NCBI GenBank assembly: GCA_017311185.1
Contig: JAESUZ010005104.1
Span: forward strand, 310,001 to 374,000
Origin: Proteles cristata cristata
Taxonomy: Eukaryota > Chordata > Mammalia > Carnivora > Hyaenidae
DNA length: 64,000 nucleotides
Reading direction: 5' to 3'
Both the position numbers and the translations under genes were made by a program. This document shows positions 1 through 11,739 of the stretch, piece after piece; the first letter of the stretch is position 1, and each line of letters begins with the position of its first letter. The notes beneath the pieces were generated by a model. That model ran no database searches. It worked only from the letters and a program-made list of their open reading frames with translations, and had not been told where the DNA came from.

Positions 1-114
1 CATCATCTCATGGTTCATGGGATTGGGCCCTGGATCTGGCTCTGCGCTGACAGCACAGAGTCTGCTTGGGCTTCTTTCTCTCCCTCTCTGTCTGCCCCTC
101 CCCCCACTTGTGCA

Positions 115-160
<46 letters not shown>

Positions 161-180
161 ATAAATAAACTGGAAAAGAA
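1..180 (+). mobile_element. Felid tRNA-Lys SINE, 5' end cut by the window edge
   Basis: The body GGCTCTGCGCTGACAGCACA and a CT-rich region end in an AAAATAAATAAAC tail. A pure CT run of about 40 bases (118-157) lies inside it. The tRNA-derived head is outside the window. Confidence 0.85.
118..157 (+). repeat. (CT)n microsatellite in a SINE
   Basis: About 20 uninterrupted CT units arising from the pyrimidine-rich region of the SINE. Likely length-polymorphic. Confidence 0.9.
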
Positions 181-740
181 AAAACGAAATTCATGGTTCT
201 TCCCCATCCCTGGGCCTTTGTTCCTGAGAGTTTGTGGAATTTTTCATTCCTGAGCAGACATCGTTCATTCTTAGCTCTCCAGGGAAGCCCATTCTAACCA
301 GACGGGCCAGAACTGAAAGAACTCTTGTCCTCCCTTGGCCTCTGCCGCACACTTCGATGGCATTGTTGTAAAAAGACATTTGGCAAATTTTCAATACTGG
401 GATAATTTGTCAGTTAATCACATTGCTTTATGGTGTGTGTTTTTCCTCCTGCCCTTTAATTGGATTATCTTTCCCCCTATCTTTTGTCCTTTCAGAAAGG
501 ATTTCAAAACATCTTCCTGAGACATATACTGCATCTGGGTGAAAATAAATAAGTCAACTTGAAGGAGAAATGCAGGCAGGATAGTATAGTAATGCAATCA
601 GCAGTGGGTGTGGAAAGACCCAGCACAGCTGCTAGAGGAGCACTGCTGACTTATCTCTAAGAACAGCCTGGGAGGGATCCTAATGGTGATATTATATGAT
701 TGCAGTGGTCATTAAGATAAGTTTTGCAGTTTGTTTACAT

Positions 741-930
741 CAGGGGTCCTCAAATGGGCCAATGTCTGGAAACACTTTTGGTTTTTACAGCTGAAGTGGG
801 GGTGCTACTGGCATCTAGTAGGTAGAGTACAGGACTGCTGCTGAACACCGTACAGCATGCAGGACATTCCCCATAGTAAAGAATCATCTGGCCCAGAATG
901 TTAGTGGTGCTGAGGTTGAGAAACCCTACT
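741..930 (+). mobile_element. MER20 (hAT-Charlie DNA transposon)
   Basis: CAATGTCTGGAAACACTTTT, GTGCTACTGGCATCTAGTAG, GGTAGAG and GAGGTTGAGAAACCCT follow the MER20 consensus as I remember it, with a deletion near the 5' end. It is a non-autonomous element of eutherian age. Confidence 0.75.
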
Positions 931-941
931 CTAGATAAGAA

Positions 942-1136
942 CTTTTTTTTTTTAGTATGAGAGAGAGCATGCAAGTGGGAGAGAAAGGCAGAAGGGAGGG
1001 GAGAGAGAGAGAATCTTAAGCAGGCTCCATGCTCAGCATTTAGCCTGATGCAGTGCTTGATCCCATGACCCTGGGGTCATGACCTAAGCCAAAATCAAGA
1101 GTTAGTCACTCAACCAACTGAGCTACCCAGGCACCC
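942..1136 (-). mobile_element. Felid tRNA-Lys SINE
   Basis: On the minus strand it starts at GGGTGCCTGGGTAGCTCAGT and carries the A/B-box region, GA-rich body and a short poly-T (poly-A in sense). Flanks TAGATAAGAAC and TAGGTAGAAC suggest a degraded target duplication. Confidence 0.85.
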
Positions 1137-1159
1137 CTAGGTAGAACATCTTTATTGTT

Positions 1160-1380
1160 ATTTGCCTTTTCATGTATTTGTCTCATGGTTCCAACTGGAT
1201 TGTAAGCTTCATGAAGACAAGAATTTTACCATTTATTTTGGAGTCAGATAGTCTTGTTCTTGAATCTCTGTGCTCTGCTGCTCACCAAATATGTGTTACA
1301 GAAGGTTCTTTTATCTCATTTCCTGATTTATTAAATGAAGCCAGTAACACTTGCCTCATCTGCTACCTGTGAAGGCTCGG
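1160..1380 (+). repeat. Possible ancient L2-like fragment
   Basis: TGGATTGTAAGCTTCATGAA followed by GACAAGAATTTTACC resembles the L2 motif 'tgtaagctccttgagggcagg'. Highly diverged. Confidence 0.35.
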
Positions 1381-2147
1381 GAAACCCAAGCTCTCTCCAT
1401 GCTGGCTCTCACTGCGTTATTCCTTAAGATAGTAGGTTGATTCTAAAAAAAAGAACTAGAATACATTTGAAGAAGATTCAGAAGAAAACAGTGAGAGTTT
1501 GCCTTAGATAATAACACATGGATCTTTCACTTATTTATGGATGAAACTTTGAACCATTCATGGAAAGAAGGTCCATGGTGATCAGACGTTAATAAAGCTA
1601 CCCCTGTATATGGAATGCTGTGTAGCAGATGGGAGAGAAAGACGTACGGACCACATTCTAGAATACAGGTGGAAACCAGAACTACACGAATAAACCACAG
1701 TAGTGCTAGGGACGAGGGCCTTGTTTGTGGGTAAGCCTTGATGGGATTGGATTGTGGTGGTGGAAAAGGCATTACTGCTGTGGAAATGTCAGAAAGAAAG
1801 GCCTGGGGAAAGTTAAGGCATTTAGGAAAGGGAGTGGTTGAAACGAACAGATAGCAAGTGGTTCAGAACACCTCTGGTGAAAAGAAAACCCATTTAGGTC
1901 AAACCTTGCTGCTTTTCTTTTCTTTTCTTTTCTTTTTTTTTTCAACCCTTGCTGCTTTTGAAAGCAATACATGCTTTGATGCATTAACTAACCTAGGACA
2001 GACCAAGTCACAGGAAGCTGCCCTGGCCAGAGCTACTGTAATGAAGGACAAACAAGAGAGAGTGAGCCCCATTTGAAGGTCAGGAACAGACCTTCATAGG
2101 AGCAGTCTCCAGGTCTGCTGCATCATCCATCAGAAGGTCCTGCACAT

Positions 2148-2350
2148 AGGGGTACCTGGGTGGCTTAGCTGATTAAGCGTCTGACTTTGGCTCAGGTCAT
2201 GATCTCATAGTTTGTGAGTTCTAGCCCTGCATTGGGCCCTGTGCTAACAGCTCAGAGCCTGGAGACTGTTTCAGATTCTGTGTCTCCCTCTCTCTCCTCC
2301 CCTCCCCTGCTTACTCTCTGTCTCTCAAAAATAAATAAATATTAAGGGGG
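2148..2350 (+). mobile_element. Felid tRNA-Lys SINE
   Basis: Runs from GGGGTACCTGGGTGGCTTAG through the long felid body to AAAAATAAATAAATATTAA. Flanks AGGTCCTGCACA and AGGATCCTACAG are a diverged target duplication. Confidence 0.9.
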
Positions 2351-2693
2351 AAAAAGGATCCTACAGAGAGGCACTCAATGAATTCACCCATTCAGCAAAT
2401 AATGAGTACAGATTGTGTGCCAGGGGCTACGTGCTGGAAACGTAGCAGTGAACCAAGCAGCATAGCAGGATCTTTTGAGGAGCAGAATGTGATGCATTTT
2501 AGCCAGAGAGACCAGGAGAGCTATCTGCTGGGGGCGTCCTGTCTAAGCATATAGGGAGAGGGAGGAGAGGAGCGCACAGGGGAGACAGCAGACATCATAA
2601 ACAAGAGCAGTTGCAGAGAACATTAGATGGGTGAGTGTGTGGAGAAGCAAGCTGACAGATGAGGAGCGCTGTGATGGGGTGGAGGGTGAGAGA

Positions 2694-2908
2694 TTTTTTT
2701 TTTAACGTTTTTATTCATTTTTGAGAGACAGAGAGACAGAACCCTAGCAAGGTAAGGGCAGAGAGAGAGGGAAACACAGAATCTGAAGTAGGCTTCAGGC
2801 CCTGAGCTGGTAGCACAGAGCCTGACGTGGGGCTCAAACCTAAGAACTGCGAGATCATGACCTGAGCCAAAGTCAAACACTTAACCAACTGAGCCACCCA
2901 AGCGCCCC
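2694..2908 (-). mobile_element. Felid tRNA-Lys SINE
   Basis: The minus-strand head is GGGGCGCTTGGGTGGCTCAG; the body carries GCTCTGTGCTACCAGCTC and the A-rich tail lies at 2696-2703. It sits inside ancient repeat copy 1. Confidence 0.9.
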
Positions 2909-2913
2909 GATAA

Positions 2914-3125
2914 TTTTTTTTTTAAGTTCCTTTATTTATTTTGAGAGAGCAAGCACCAGCCGACAAGAGGCAGGGGTGGGTGGTGGGGGGAGAGAGAGAA
3001 TTCCAAGCAGACTCCGTGCTGACAGCACAGAACTCAGGGCCCAAACTCATGAGGTGTGAAATCATGACCTGAGCCAAAGTCAAGAATGGGATGCTTAACT
3101 GACTGAGCGCCTAATTAGCGCCCTA
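2914..3125 (-). mobile_element. Felid tRNA-Lys SINE, older
   Basis: Poly-T then TTTATTTATTTTGAGAGAG, a GA-rich body, ATCATGACCTGAGCCAAAGT, and a disrupted head (TGACTGAGCGCCTAATTAGC). It directly follows the previous SINE in the same orientation. Confidence 0.8.
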
Positions 3126-3239
3126 ATGGTGGGAGAATTTTAAGTAGGGTGCTTTGGGAAAGCCTTAGTGCAAAGGTAATGTGAGCAGACTGTCGCAGGA
3201 AACAGACTCTGAGGGGAAAAGGCTTGTATGCAAAATTAT

Positions 3240-3450
3240 TAAGGAAGGGCATAAGCACTTAAGCATCTGGCTTTGCTTCAGGTTGCGATCTCGCAGTTCA
3301 TGGGTTCAGGCCCCACATCGGGCTCTGTGCTAACAACTCAAAGCCTGGAGCCTGCTTCGGATTCTGTGTCTCCCTCTCTCTCTGCCCCTCCCCTGCTCAC
3401 AGTGTCTCTCAGAAATGAATAAACATTTAAAACAGTTTAAAAAAAAGAAT
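3240..3450 (+). mobile_element. Felid tRNA-Lys SINE, head truncated or diverged
   Basis: AAGCATCTGGCTTTGCTTCA, CATCGGGCTCTGTGCTAACA, CTGCTTCGGATTCTGTGTCT and a tail of AATAAACATTTAAAA. The first tRNA-like bases are diverged. Confidence 0.85.
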
Positions 3451-4239
3451 TTTGGGGGAGTGCTGGAAGCAGGACTGGACAGGGAGAAGGTGAGCTGAGA
3501 TGCAAGTGCCCTAAAAGCTGCAGCTGATCCTTGTCAGCTCTGCAGCTAGTCCTTGTGAATTGTCCTGAATTGAGGCAAAGTGCCATGTCTATTGCCACAT
3601 CCACAGTCATTGGGCACAGGCTCTCTTGAGGAGGGGACCTGACCTTGGTCAAAGCAGTTCTTCCACTGAGGTCAGGTACCCCTTGGAGAAGGTCTCAGCT
3701 GGGAGCTTTCACAGGCTGCCAACACTCCCACAGCTGGGGGCAGGTGCTTCAATCCTGGAGGGAGGGGGCCTAGCCAGGAACCACTGCATCTGTGACAGGC
3801 CTGCTGGAGGTGAGGAAGGCAGCTATCTGAGGGAGGAATATTCCAGACAGACAGTACTTGCCTGGCAGGTTTGCGGAATAGTATGGATGTCTTATGATTG
3901 GAGCTGCACATGGGCAAGAGCACCAAGGAATGAGGCCAGAGAGAGCAGTGGGCTGACTGGGAGGGCCTGTTGGCTGCCGGGTCTCAGTTCACAGTGCCTT
4001 GTAAGCAGAGAAGTAACATGGTCTGACTTGGGTCTTAGAGATCCTCCCTATTGCTGCAAGGGGACTAGGAGGGATATGGGGGCAAGGGAGGGAGCTAAGA
4101 GACCCATTAAAAGGCAGTTGCAGTGATCCAGGTGAGGGATGACTGGTTTGGACCAGGGTGATGATTGAGCGGTGAGGATGGAGGTAATAGTGCTGATGAG
4201 AAACGGTTGGATTTTATATGAGTGTACATGTATGTTTTT

Positions 4240-4380
4240 TGGTATAATTTATATACATTGTTTTATAAAATTATAGTGAAGTGTACAGACAATTGGATGA
4301 ATTTCAGCAAATAAATACTCTCTCTAACTCATTCCCAGCTCAAGATATGGAACACTTGCACCTTCCTAGAAAGTTTGAGT
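4240..4380 (+). repeat. Possible L1 3'-UTR fragment
   Basis: AATTTCAGCAAATAAATACT and CAGCTCAAGATATGGAACAC resemble the old-L1 'gatcaagaaatagaacat' 3' region. Low identity. Confidence 0.35.
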
Positions 4381-4599
4381 TACAGATATATTGTGAAGGT
4401 AGTCACCAGGGCACAATGTGGGATGTGAGATGGGGTGACTCCCAGGCGAAGGGCAGGGCTGTTGTCCACTGAGATCAGTAAGGCTGTGAACAAGGCAGAG
4501 AGGAAGAGCCAGGATTCAGTTAGACGAGGTGGGCCAAATGAGGCCACCACACAGGGCCTTCTCCAAGCACCCGTTTAAGTAGCTTCTTTATCTTCTCCC

Positions 4600-4814
4600 C
4601 CCCCCCTTTTTTTTTAATGTTTTATATATTTCTGAGAGAGAGAGCACGAGCAGGGGAGGGTCAGAGAGAGAGGGAGACATAGAATATGAAACAGGCTTCA
4701 GGCTCTGAGCTAGCTGTCAGTACAGAGCCCGACGCGGGGCTCGAACCCACGAACCATGGAATCATGACCTGAGCCAAAGCCAGACGCTCAATGACTGAGC
4801 CACCCAAGCGCCCC
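4600..4814 (-). mobile_element. Felid tRNA-Lys SINE with perfect 11-bp target duplication
   Basis: TATCTTCTCCC lies at both 4589-4599 and 4815-4825. The minus-strand element runs GGGGCGCTTGGGTGGCTCAG to a poly-A tail and keeps several CpGs (GCCCGACGCGGGGCTCGAA in window orientation). Confidence 0.93.
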
Positions 4815-5329
4815 TATCTTCTCCCTTTTGAAAACACTGGAGTTCCATTCTAGAGCTATTATTAAGGAATAGGACAAACACCTATATCTTTGGCTAGTTG
4901 CCATATATAATTATACTAGGATACATCTTATGGTATATTAGTGTTTCTAGATAATGAAGCATTTTGTGATTGGGTACTTTTAATTTGTAAAATTACTTTT
5001 TATCACAGGTTCAATTTAGGAAAAATTAGAAAATGCTTTTACATTGCTGCAACTTTTTAAATGGTCTTTGAGACCATTTAGAAAAAAATAACTGGGTGGC
5101 TTGGTGCTTTTTAAAAAAACACACATTTTATTTAGTATACATACCACATTGTAAAAGTGTCTGCATTCTTTAGGACCTTAGCCAAATCCCTTATACCACA
5201 GCAAATTCAGTATTTTTATTGTGTAGCCTCCATTCAGACCTTGCATTGCACATATAACTGGAATAGTTAAAATGTTGCTGTGCATTTTCTACTTAAATAA
5301 TTTGTAGGTTTTTTATTGTTATTTTTATT

Positions 5330-5470
5330 TTCCTTTTTAAAATGGAGGTATAATTAACATATGGTGTTAATGTTTCAGGTATACAATGTAATGATTCCAT
5401 ATTTGTATATATCACAAAATTATAGCCATAATAAGTCAACATCCATCACCATACATAATTACACAATTTT
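5330..5470 (-). mobile_element. L1 3'-end fragment
   Basis: AAAATGGAGGTATAATTAAC, ATGGTGTTAATGTTTCAGGT and ATACAATGTAATGATTCC form the antisense of a typical L1 3'-UTR. Confidence 0.6.
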
Positions 5471-5502
5471 TTTCTTGCAAAGAAAACTTTTAAGATTTAC
5501 TC

Positions 5503-5560
5503 TCTTAGCACTGGGTGTTATATGGAAACCAATTTGACAATAAACTATTTGTAAAAAAGA
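5503..5560 (+). mobile_element. Carnivore L1 3' terminus, short
   Basis: GCACTGGGTGTTATATGGAA, ACCAATTTGACAATAAACTA, then TTTGTAAAAAA. The same terminus occurs at 26431-26495, so this is a 5'-truncated L1 insertion. Confidence 0.65.
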
Positions 5561-5769
5561 AAAAGAAAAAATACTGCTACATAAAAAAAAAAAAAGAAAT
5601 AGACATCTTACTATCTATGTGGGCAAAAAAAAGGGAGAAGCCAAGATCATTACTGTTCATATTCTTGGAATAATTAAACTTTTATTTAAAAAAAAAAGAT
5701 TTACTCTCTTAGCAACTTTCAACTATGGGATACAGTAGTAACTGTAGTGTTATTTTCTTTTTTTGTTTT

Positions 5770-5970
5770 TTTTTTAGTATTTATTCATTTTTGAGAGACA
5801 GGGTGCAAGTGGGGGAGGAGCAGAGAGCAAGGGAGAGACAGAATCTGAAGCAGGCTCCAGGTTCTGAGCCGTCAGCACAGAGCCCGACGCGGAGCTCAAA
5901 CCCACGAAGTGTGAGATCATGACCTGAGCCGAAGTCAGACGCTTAACCGACTGAGCCACCCAGGTGCCCC
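5770..5970 (-). mobile_element. Felid tRNA-Lys SINE
   Basis: TGTAGTGTTA lies at 5743-5752 and is repeated at 5971-5980 as the target duplication. The sense head is GGGGCACCTGGGTGGCTCAG. Confidence 0.93.
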
Positions 5971-6256
5971 TGTAGTGTTACTTTACTGTTAAAGCTAATG
6001 TTTTCCACCCTATGGGAACATTGTTTTTAATTGCTTTTAATTTTCTGATGGAACTGTGTAGAAGAGATGATTATGTTTATAGAAATCCATTTTGCAGATA
6101 ACTTTTAAGGAATTTATCTGTTCTGCATAAGTAGAATATGAAGAAATAGATAATGACTGTTACGAAAACTTCCTTGACTGTGCATTGGCAAATGGTACAG
6201 AAGTGAATGAAATACCTGTCACACTTTTCTTTAGTTTGTGGCAAACACAGGGGCGG

Positions 6257-6261
6257 GCGCG

Positions 6262-6302
<41 letters not shown>
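6257..6302. repeat. (GC)7(AC)16 compound microsatellite
   Basis: Seven GC units (6257-6270) run directly into sixteen AC units (6271-6302). The 46 bases of uninterrupted purine-pyrimidine alternation are the type of sequence that can adopt Z-DNA. Confidence 0.95.
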
Positions 6303-6303
<1 letters not shown>

Positions 6304-6614
6304 AGTTACACGATTGCTACAGCTTCCTTCCTGTGCTGTGTTTTGAATCTCTCAGCCACCTGATACCTATGAGATGTCATTATGGTAGTGCTTGCTTAAG
6401 GAGACTGGTGAAGTTTTTGTGGTCAAAAACGGTAGAGATAACAGCAGTAGATGGCTTTGTGAGCCAGCCAAAACTGTACTTCCACTTGCAGGTGCTTGTT
6501 GACATCTGAGTCCCCACTTCAGAAGATGAAGAGCCTGCCTTTCAAAGATTGGGATTCTAGTGATACTGAACGTGTTTTTGAATTTTGGGCCTCTGCTGTA
6601 GGCTCTCTCCGGCC

Positions 6615-7230
6615 ATTAACAAGTACTCATTGAGTGCCTACTGTGTGCCAAGCTATAGCTCTAGGTACCACGGTGACTCTGACACAGATAAAAATCGCTG
6701 AGCTCTTGGAGTTTACATTCTGGTGGTTGGGGTGAACAAACATGCAATAAAGGAAATTATACACTATATTTAAAATTGCTAAGAAAAAGATGAGAATTGG
6801 GATTGGTTGTGCCAAGTTGAGGAGTAATACTTTCAAGTAGGGTGTTTGGGGTAGGCCTCAGTGAGAGGGCACCATTGAGCAAAGACTAAAAAAAAAAGGT
6901 GAGAAAGGACTGTGTGTGTGTCTGGGAGAAGAGATTCCAGCTGAGGAAGGAACCAGTGCAGGGTGCTGAGTGGAAGCACGCACCTTCACAGTCTAGGAAC
7001 AGAAGGGAGGCCATGGCACTGGGCCAGCGACTGGGGGAGGAGGCAAAAGATGAGGCCAGAAAAGTCGCGGGGGTGATGGGACCATTGTGTTGGGCCTCTT
7101 GGTTCCCCTGTCCCAGGCATGGTCTTAGCCGATGGGCAGATGACAGAGCGGGTTTGAGCCAGAAGATCAGGAGTTCCCTTGTGGAGAAGGTGAAGATGTG
7201 ATGTCTGTAGACAGCTGGATAGAGGAGCTA
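6615..7230 (+). repeat. Unassigned ancient repeat, copy 2
   Basis: AAGTACTCATTGAGTGCCTA and CTGTGTGCCAAGC open it; GGAGTTTACATTCTGGTGGT, AGGGTGTTTGGGGTAGGCCT and GATTCCAGCTGAGGAAGGAA follow in the same order as the other copies. Confidence 0.6.
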
Positions 7231-7744
7231 GCTGCATATTATGATTGCTTAGGGGCAGAGACATGGCTGGTTGCCGATGTAAATGTGAACATTATCACCT
7301 GCACAAGGAGTCAGTTTTATTGACAACCACTGATGTTTCGATATTTTACTTTTATTACTTTTATATTGCTACACACACATATACACACACACTTTTAAAA
7401 ATATACCATATATATGTTTATTTATTTATTGTTGAGATAGTTGTAGATTCCCACACACTCAAATAATACTAAGAGATTCTTTGTACACTTTGCCCCGTTT
7501 CTCCCGCTTTTGTAAAACAACAGTATAATATCACATTGACATTGATATTGACACAGTCCACCCCTTAATCAGACTTTTCTACTTGTATTTGTATTCATTT
7601 GGAGTGGGGAAGGGGGGGTTAGTTCTATACAGTTTTCCACCTGTATGGGTTCATGTATCCACTGCCATAGTAGTGTTCATAGTAGACACTGAGCAGCTAT
7701 AATTAATACCTATTTTAACCCTCTCATGCCCCTGTGCCTTACAG

Positions 7745-7800
7745 ATAGGTACATAGGTAGGCAGGCAGGTAGAGTTATACAGATATATAGATACATAGGT
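7745..7800. repeat. Imperfect tetranucleotide repeat
   Basis: TAGG/CAGG/ATAG units in GATAGGTACATAGGTAGGCA and the following bases, inside the L1 3' region. Confidence 0.6.
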
Positions 7801-9395
7801 TGATTTGATTTGGTTTGGTTTTAGTTAGCATTTTTTTAAGTTGTGGTAAAATACACATAGCCAAATTTACCATCTTAACCATCTTTCAAGTGTATAATTC
7901 AGTAGTGTTATGTATGTTCACGCCATTGAGTAATAATCTCCAGAACTATTTCATCTTGCCAAACTAAAACTATATACCCATGAAGCAACAACCCCATTTT
8001 CCCTTCTCCAACCCCTGACAACCGTCTTTCTGTCTTTATAAATTTGACTGCTTTAGAGACCTCATATAATTGACATCGTACATTATTTGTGTTTTTGTGA
8101 CTAGCATATGTTAATTAGCATAATATTGTCAGGGTTCATCCACCTTGTACAGTCCATCAGAATCTCTTTCCTTAAGGCTGAATAATATTCCATTATATAT
8201 GTACACCACAGTTTCCTTATCCATTTACCCATCACTGGACACTTATATTGCTTCTTAGCTATTGTGAATATTGCTGCTATGAACATGGGTGTACAATATC
8301 TCTTCAAGATCATGCTTTTAGTTCTTTTGGATAAATACCCAGAAGTAGAATTGCTAGATCGTGGGTAGTTCTAGTTTTAATTTTATTTTTTAAGGAAAAT
8401 GTCCATACTGTCTTGAAAGTGGCTGTACCATTTTACATTCCCACCATCAATGCACAGGATTACAATTTCTATGAGCACTTGTTGTTTTCTCTCTCTCTTT
8501 TTTAATAGTAGTCAGCCTAATAGATGTAAGGTGTTAATCTCGTTCTGGTTTTGATATGCATTTTTGGAGTAGCTAATGATGTTGAGCATCTTTTTATATG
8601 CTTATTGGCCATTTGTATATCATCTTTGGAGAAATGTCTCTTCAAGTCTTTTGCCCATTTTTCAATGGGTTTTTCTGTTTTCTGTCTTTGAGCTTTCTCT
8701 ATATTTCTGGACATTTAATCCCTCATCAGCTATGTGGTTTACAAATATTTTCTCCCATTGTGTGGGTTGCCTTTTTATTCTGTTGATGGTATCCTTTGGT
8801 GGGCAGAAAGGTCTTAATTTTCAAGAAGTCCAGTTTGTCTATTTTTTTCCTCTTTAATTCCTGTGTCTTTGGTATCATGTCTAAGAAAACATTGCCATAT
8901 CCAGTGTCATGAAGCTTTCCCCCATGTTTTATTCTAAGAGTCTTATAGCGTTAGGTTTTACATTTGAGTCCTTGATCCATTTTGAGTTAATTTCTGTATA
9001 TGGTGTAAGGTTCCAGCTTCATTCTTTTGCATACAGATGTTCATTTTTCCCAGCACCATTTGTTGATAAAACTGTCCCTTTCCCATTGACTGGTCTTGGT
9101 GCCCGTGTTGAAAATCACTTGACCACAAATGCAAGTGTTTATTTCTAGGCTCTCTATTCTGCCGCACTGGTCTATATATGTCTTCATGCCAGTAACACAC
9201 TGTTCTGCTTACTGTAGCTTTGTAGTTGGTTTTGAGATGAGGAAGCATTAAGACTCCAACTTTGTTCTTTTCCAAGATTCCTTTGGCTATTTGGCATCCC
9301 ATGATATTCCATAAGAATTGTAGGATGGGTTTTTCTATTTCTGCAAAAATGTCATTGCAATTTTTTGTTTTGTGTTGTTGTTGTTGTTGTGTTGT

Positions 9396-9499
9396 TGTGT
9401 TTTTTTTTTCCAAGTAAACTACCCCCAGTGCAGGGCTGAAACTCAAAACCTCAAGATCAAAAGTTGCACACTCGACCAACTGAGCCAGCCAGGCACCCC
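9396..9499 (-). mobile_element. Short CAN-type SINE nested in L1
   Basis: The sense head GGGGTGCCTGGCTGGCTCAG and a short body without the long felid module are flanked by TGTCATTGCAATTTT and TGTCATCGCAGTTTT (diverged duplication). A GTT repeat (9376-9398) lies at its tail. Confidence 0.8.
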
Positions 9500-10859
9500 T
9501 GTCATCGCAGTTTTGATAGGGACTGAATTAAGTCTGTAGAACTTTGGGTATTGTTGACATCTTAATGGAATTAAGTCTTTCAGTTTATGAACACAGTATG
9601 TCTTTACATTTATTTCTGTCTTTAATTTCTTTCAGCACTGTTTTCTAGTTTTCATTGTACAGGTCTTGTCTCCTCCTTGGTTATGTTTATTTCTAAGTAC
9701 TTTTTTATTCTATTTTAAATGGAATTGTTTCTTGGTTTCTATTTTGTATTTTTCACTGTTAATGTATAGAAATGCAACTAAGTTTGTTGATTTTATGTCA
9801 TTCAATTTTACTAAATTCATTTATTCTGTGGAATCTGCAAGGTTTTCTATATAGATGATCATGACTTTTGCACCTACCTTATATTTTAATATTGTTTTGT
9901 AACTTTTTTCACTTAATAAATGTTTCAAACATTTCCCCATGTTTTGTTTTTAGTTACAAATTTACCAAAATTTGTTAAAACCAGGTATTAATGGGTATGC
10001 AGGAAAGAAGTGCTTCCAGGAACAATGTGCATTGGGCAAAAGCCTGAACTTCCCCCAAGCTTCCATTCCAGCAGGACATGCTCACCGATGTTACATTGGA
10101 TCTGCCCAGTGAGCTGTCAGAGCATAAAGGCCCAAAGACAGGAGCCTAAACCAAAAGTCTGAAGGCCACCCAAGAGGGCCAGCTATTCTCGTTTGAGCCC
10201 TCCCTGCTTCTCTCTGACCATTGCTTTTTGTTTGGACTTTAAGTTGCACATGTGGGCTCCTCCAAGAATCCTTTCCTCTGATACGAGGGAGGAAGATTCT
10301 ACCTGACCACACCCGGTCAAAATCCAGCTTCTGAAATTAACTCTCTATTCCTGCCAGATGGAGAGTATTTGTGCTGTAGTCTTCAGATCAGCAACCCCCA
10401 GGCAGGGAACAGTGCCCAACTGCCGTGGCTCTGTGAAGAGAGTAACAGCAAGGTGCTGTGTGTTGTCTGAGAAGGTATGCAAGGTGTCCAGGAGGGGTGA
10501 CCTGGAAGCAGAGTCCCAAGGAAAATGGACTTTGGTGGGTGTGCAGGAATAGGATGCTGGCCGTTGTCGTTCAGAGCATGTGAGACTGCTTGGCAGCTCT
10601 AGGAACCAGGGAATGGATTAATTTCTGTTTTGTCTCTGTCTCAGTACAAAGAAAAATCGAATGCAGGAGGCAGTTGGGAATTCATCTTTATCATTGTGCT
10701 GTGCCACAAGGTTTTCTAACTAGTCAAGCCATAGGTCCTTTTCCTCGGCTGTACCTCAAAGAGGCTTATAGAAAAAAGGAGGTCTGTTTCTACTGAGGGA
10801 ATGTGAACCACTGTTTTCCTTGGAGTGAAGAACCTAGTGCTAAAAGGAGGTAGGGAGCC

Positions 10860-11180
10860 AGCACTATGCTGGTGGCTTTATGTAGGTGCACTACTGTATT
10901 TCATCTGCTTTGTGGCAGATCTCTACAAAAGGAAACATGGTGCCCATTACCCCAGTCACACCTTTCACCAAAGCACATCGTGATCTCAGAAATGTTCACA
11001 TATGAAATCTGTGTGTCTTCGAAGCAATGTGACATAGCATCTTAATCTCTCTTTGAAGATGCTTCTAAGGGTGACTGTGTCTTCCCCATTGTTCAGATTA
11101 AATAATTGATGAGTGACAGGGCTGAGAATTCCACCCAGGTGCATTCATTGTTCTAAGCCAGGCCTATTCCCAGCCCTTAG
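10860..11180 (-). repeat. Possible MIR, degraded
   Basis: CATTGTTCAGATTAAATAAT followed by GAGTGACAGGGCTGAGAATT resembles the antisense MIR order 'cattttacagatgaggaaac ... agagccaggattc'. The 5' part is uncertain. Confidence 0.4.
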
Positions 11181-11319
11181 TTGTTGTCTTCCCCTGGAGA
11201 CTTAAGGCTCTTCCAGCTTACCAGTTCCCTTCCAGTCTTAAAAGCCCATGTTCCACACAGTTTTGTATGGCTGAAATGTGAATCTGGTCGTGGCATTCCT
11301 TTGCTTCAGAGATAGCTAT

Positions 11320-11520
11320 AGAGGAAGGTCTGCTTTCCACAGTGGTGCCTTGCTGGGCCCTGCCCATCTCCCGAGCCTCCTCTCTCCCCACACCCTGCAG
11401 CAGCTTGTCAGGCTTATTCTGCATTCCATGTCATGTCCCGTCTACCTTACATTCCCTTCCTTTCTCTTCTGGCTAAAGACTTGTCAACCTTTAGGACTCA
11501 GTTGAATTGTGGTTTCTGTA
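11320..11520 (+). repeat. Possible L2 3'-end fragment
   Basis: CTTACATTCCCTTCCTTTCT and AACCTTTAGGACTCAGTTGA resemble the L2 3' block 'catccttcaaggctcagctcaaat'. Confidence 0.4.
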
Positions 11521-11739
11521 ATTGCACTTAAGTGATTTTGATGTATTTCTTGAGGGGACATACAATGTCTCACAGACTTAAGGAACTGAAAAGCACTCCT
11601 ATAGTCCGATGGATACTCCTTCCTGATGGCCTTCTCAAGACTGATGCTGAATCAGCTAGAACTTTTTTGGTGAAAATGACAACTATGCAGATCCAGTTAC
11701 CTTAGGCATAAAAGTGAATGAAGTGGCATTTTGAGTGCT

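Larger units (their letters stand above)
2380..4230 (+). repeat. Unassigned ancient repeat, copy 1 (split by SINEs)
   Basis: Begins with TTCAGCAAATAATGAGTACA and a GTGTGCCAGGGGCTACGTGC segment. It continues after SINE insertions with GAATATTCCAGACAGACAG, AAGTAACATGGTCTGACTTG and CAGTTGCAGTGATCCAGGTG. The same blocks recur at 6615, 23030 and 29250 in the same order and orientation. I recognise it as a common mammalian repeat but cannot name the family. Confidence 0.6.
7400..9990 (-). mobile_element. Old L1, antisense; ORF2 C-terminal half and 3'-UTR
   Basis: Minus-strand translations show ORF2 motifs: EIEKPILQFLWN and LKTNYKATVSRTVCYWH near 9190-9350, [20 protein letters not shown] near 8590-8660, and WCTYIMEYYSALRKE near 8160-8210. 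Many frame breaks make it a dead copy. The 3'-UTR continues to about 7400, and a SINE interrupts it at about 9400. Confidence 0.85.

Noticed and set aside
3626..4126. 166-codon + strand open frame
   Set aside because: It falls in ancient repeat copy 1; composition and lack of any domain suggest chance.
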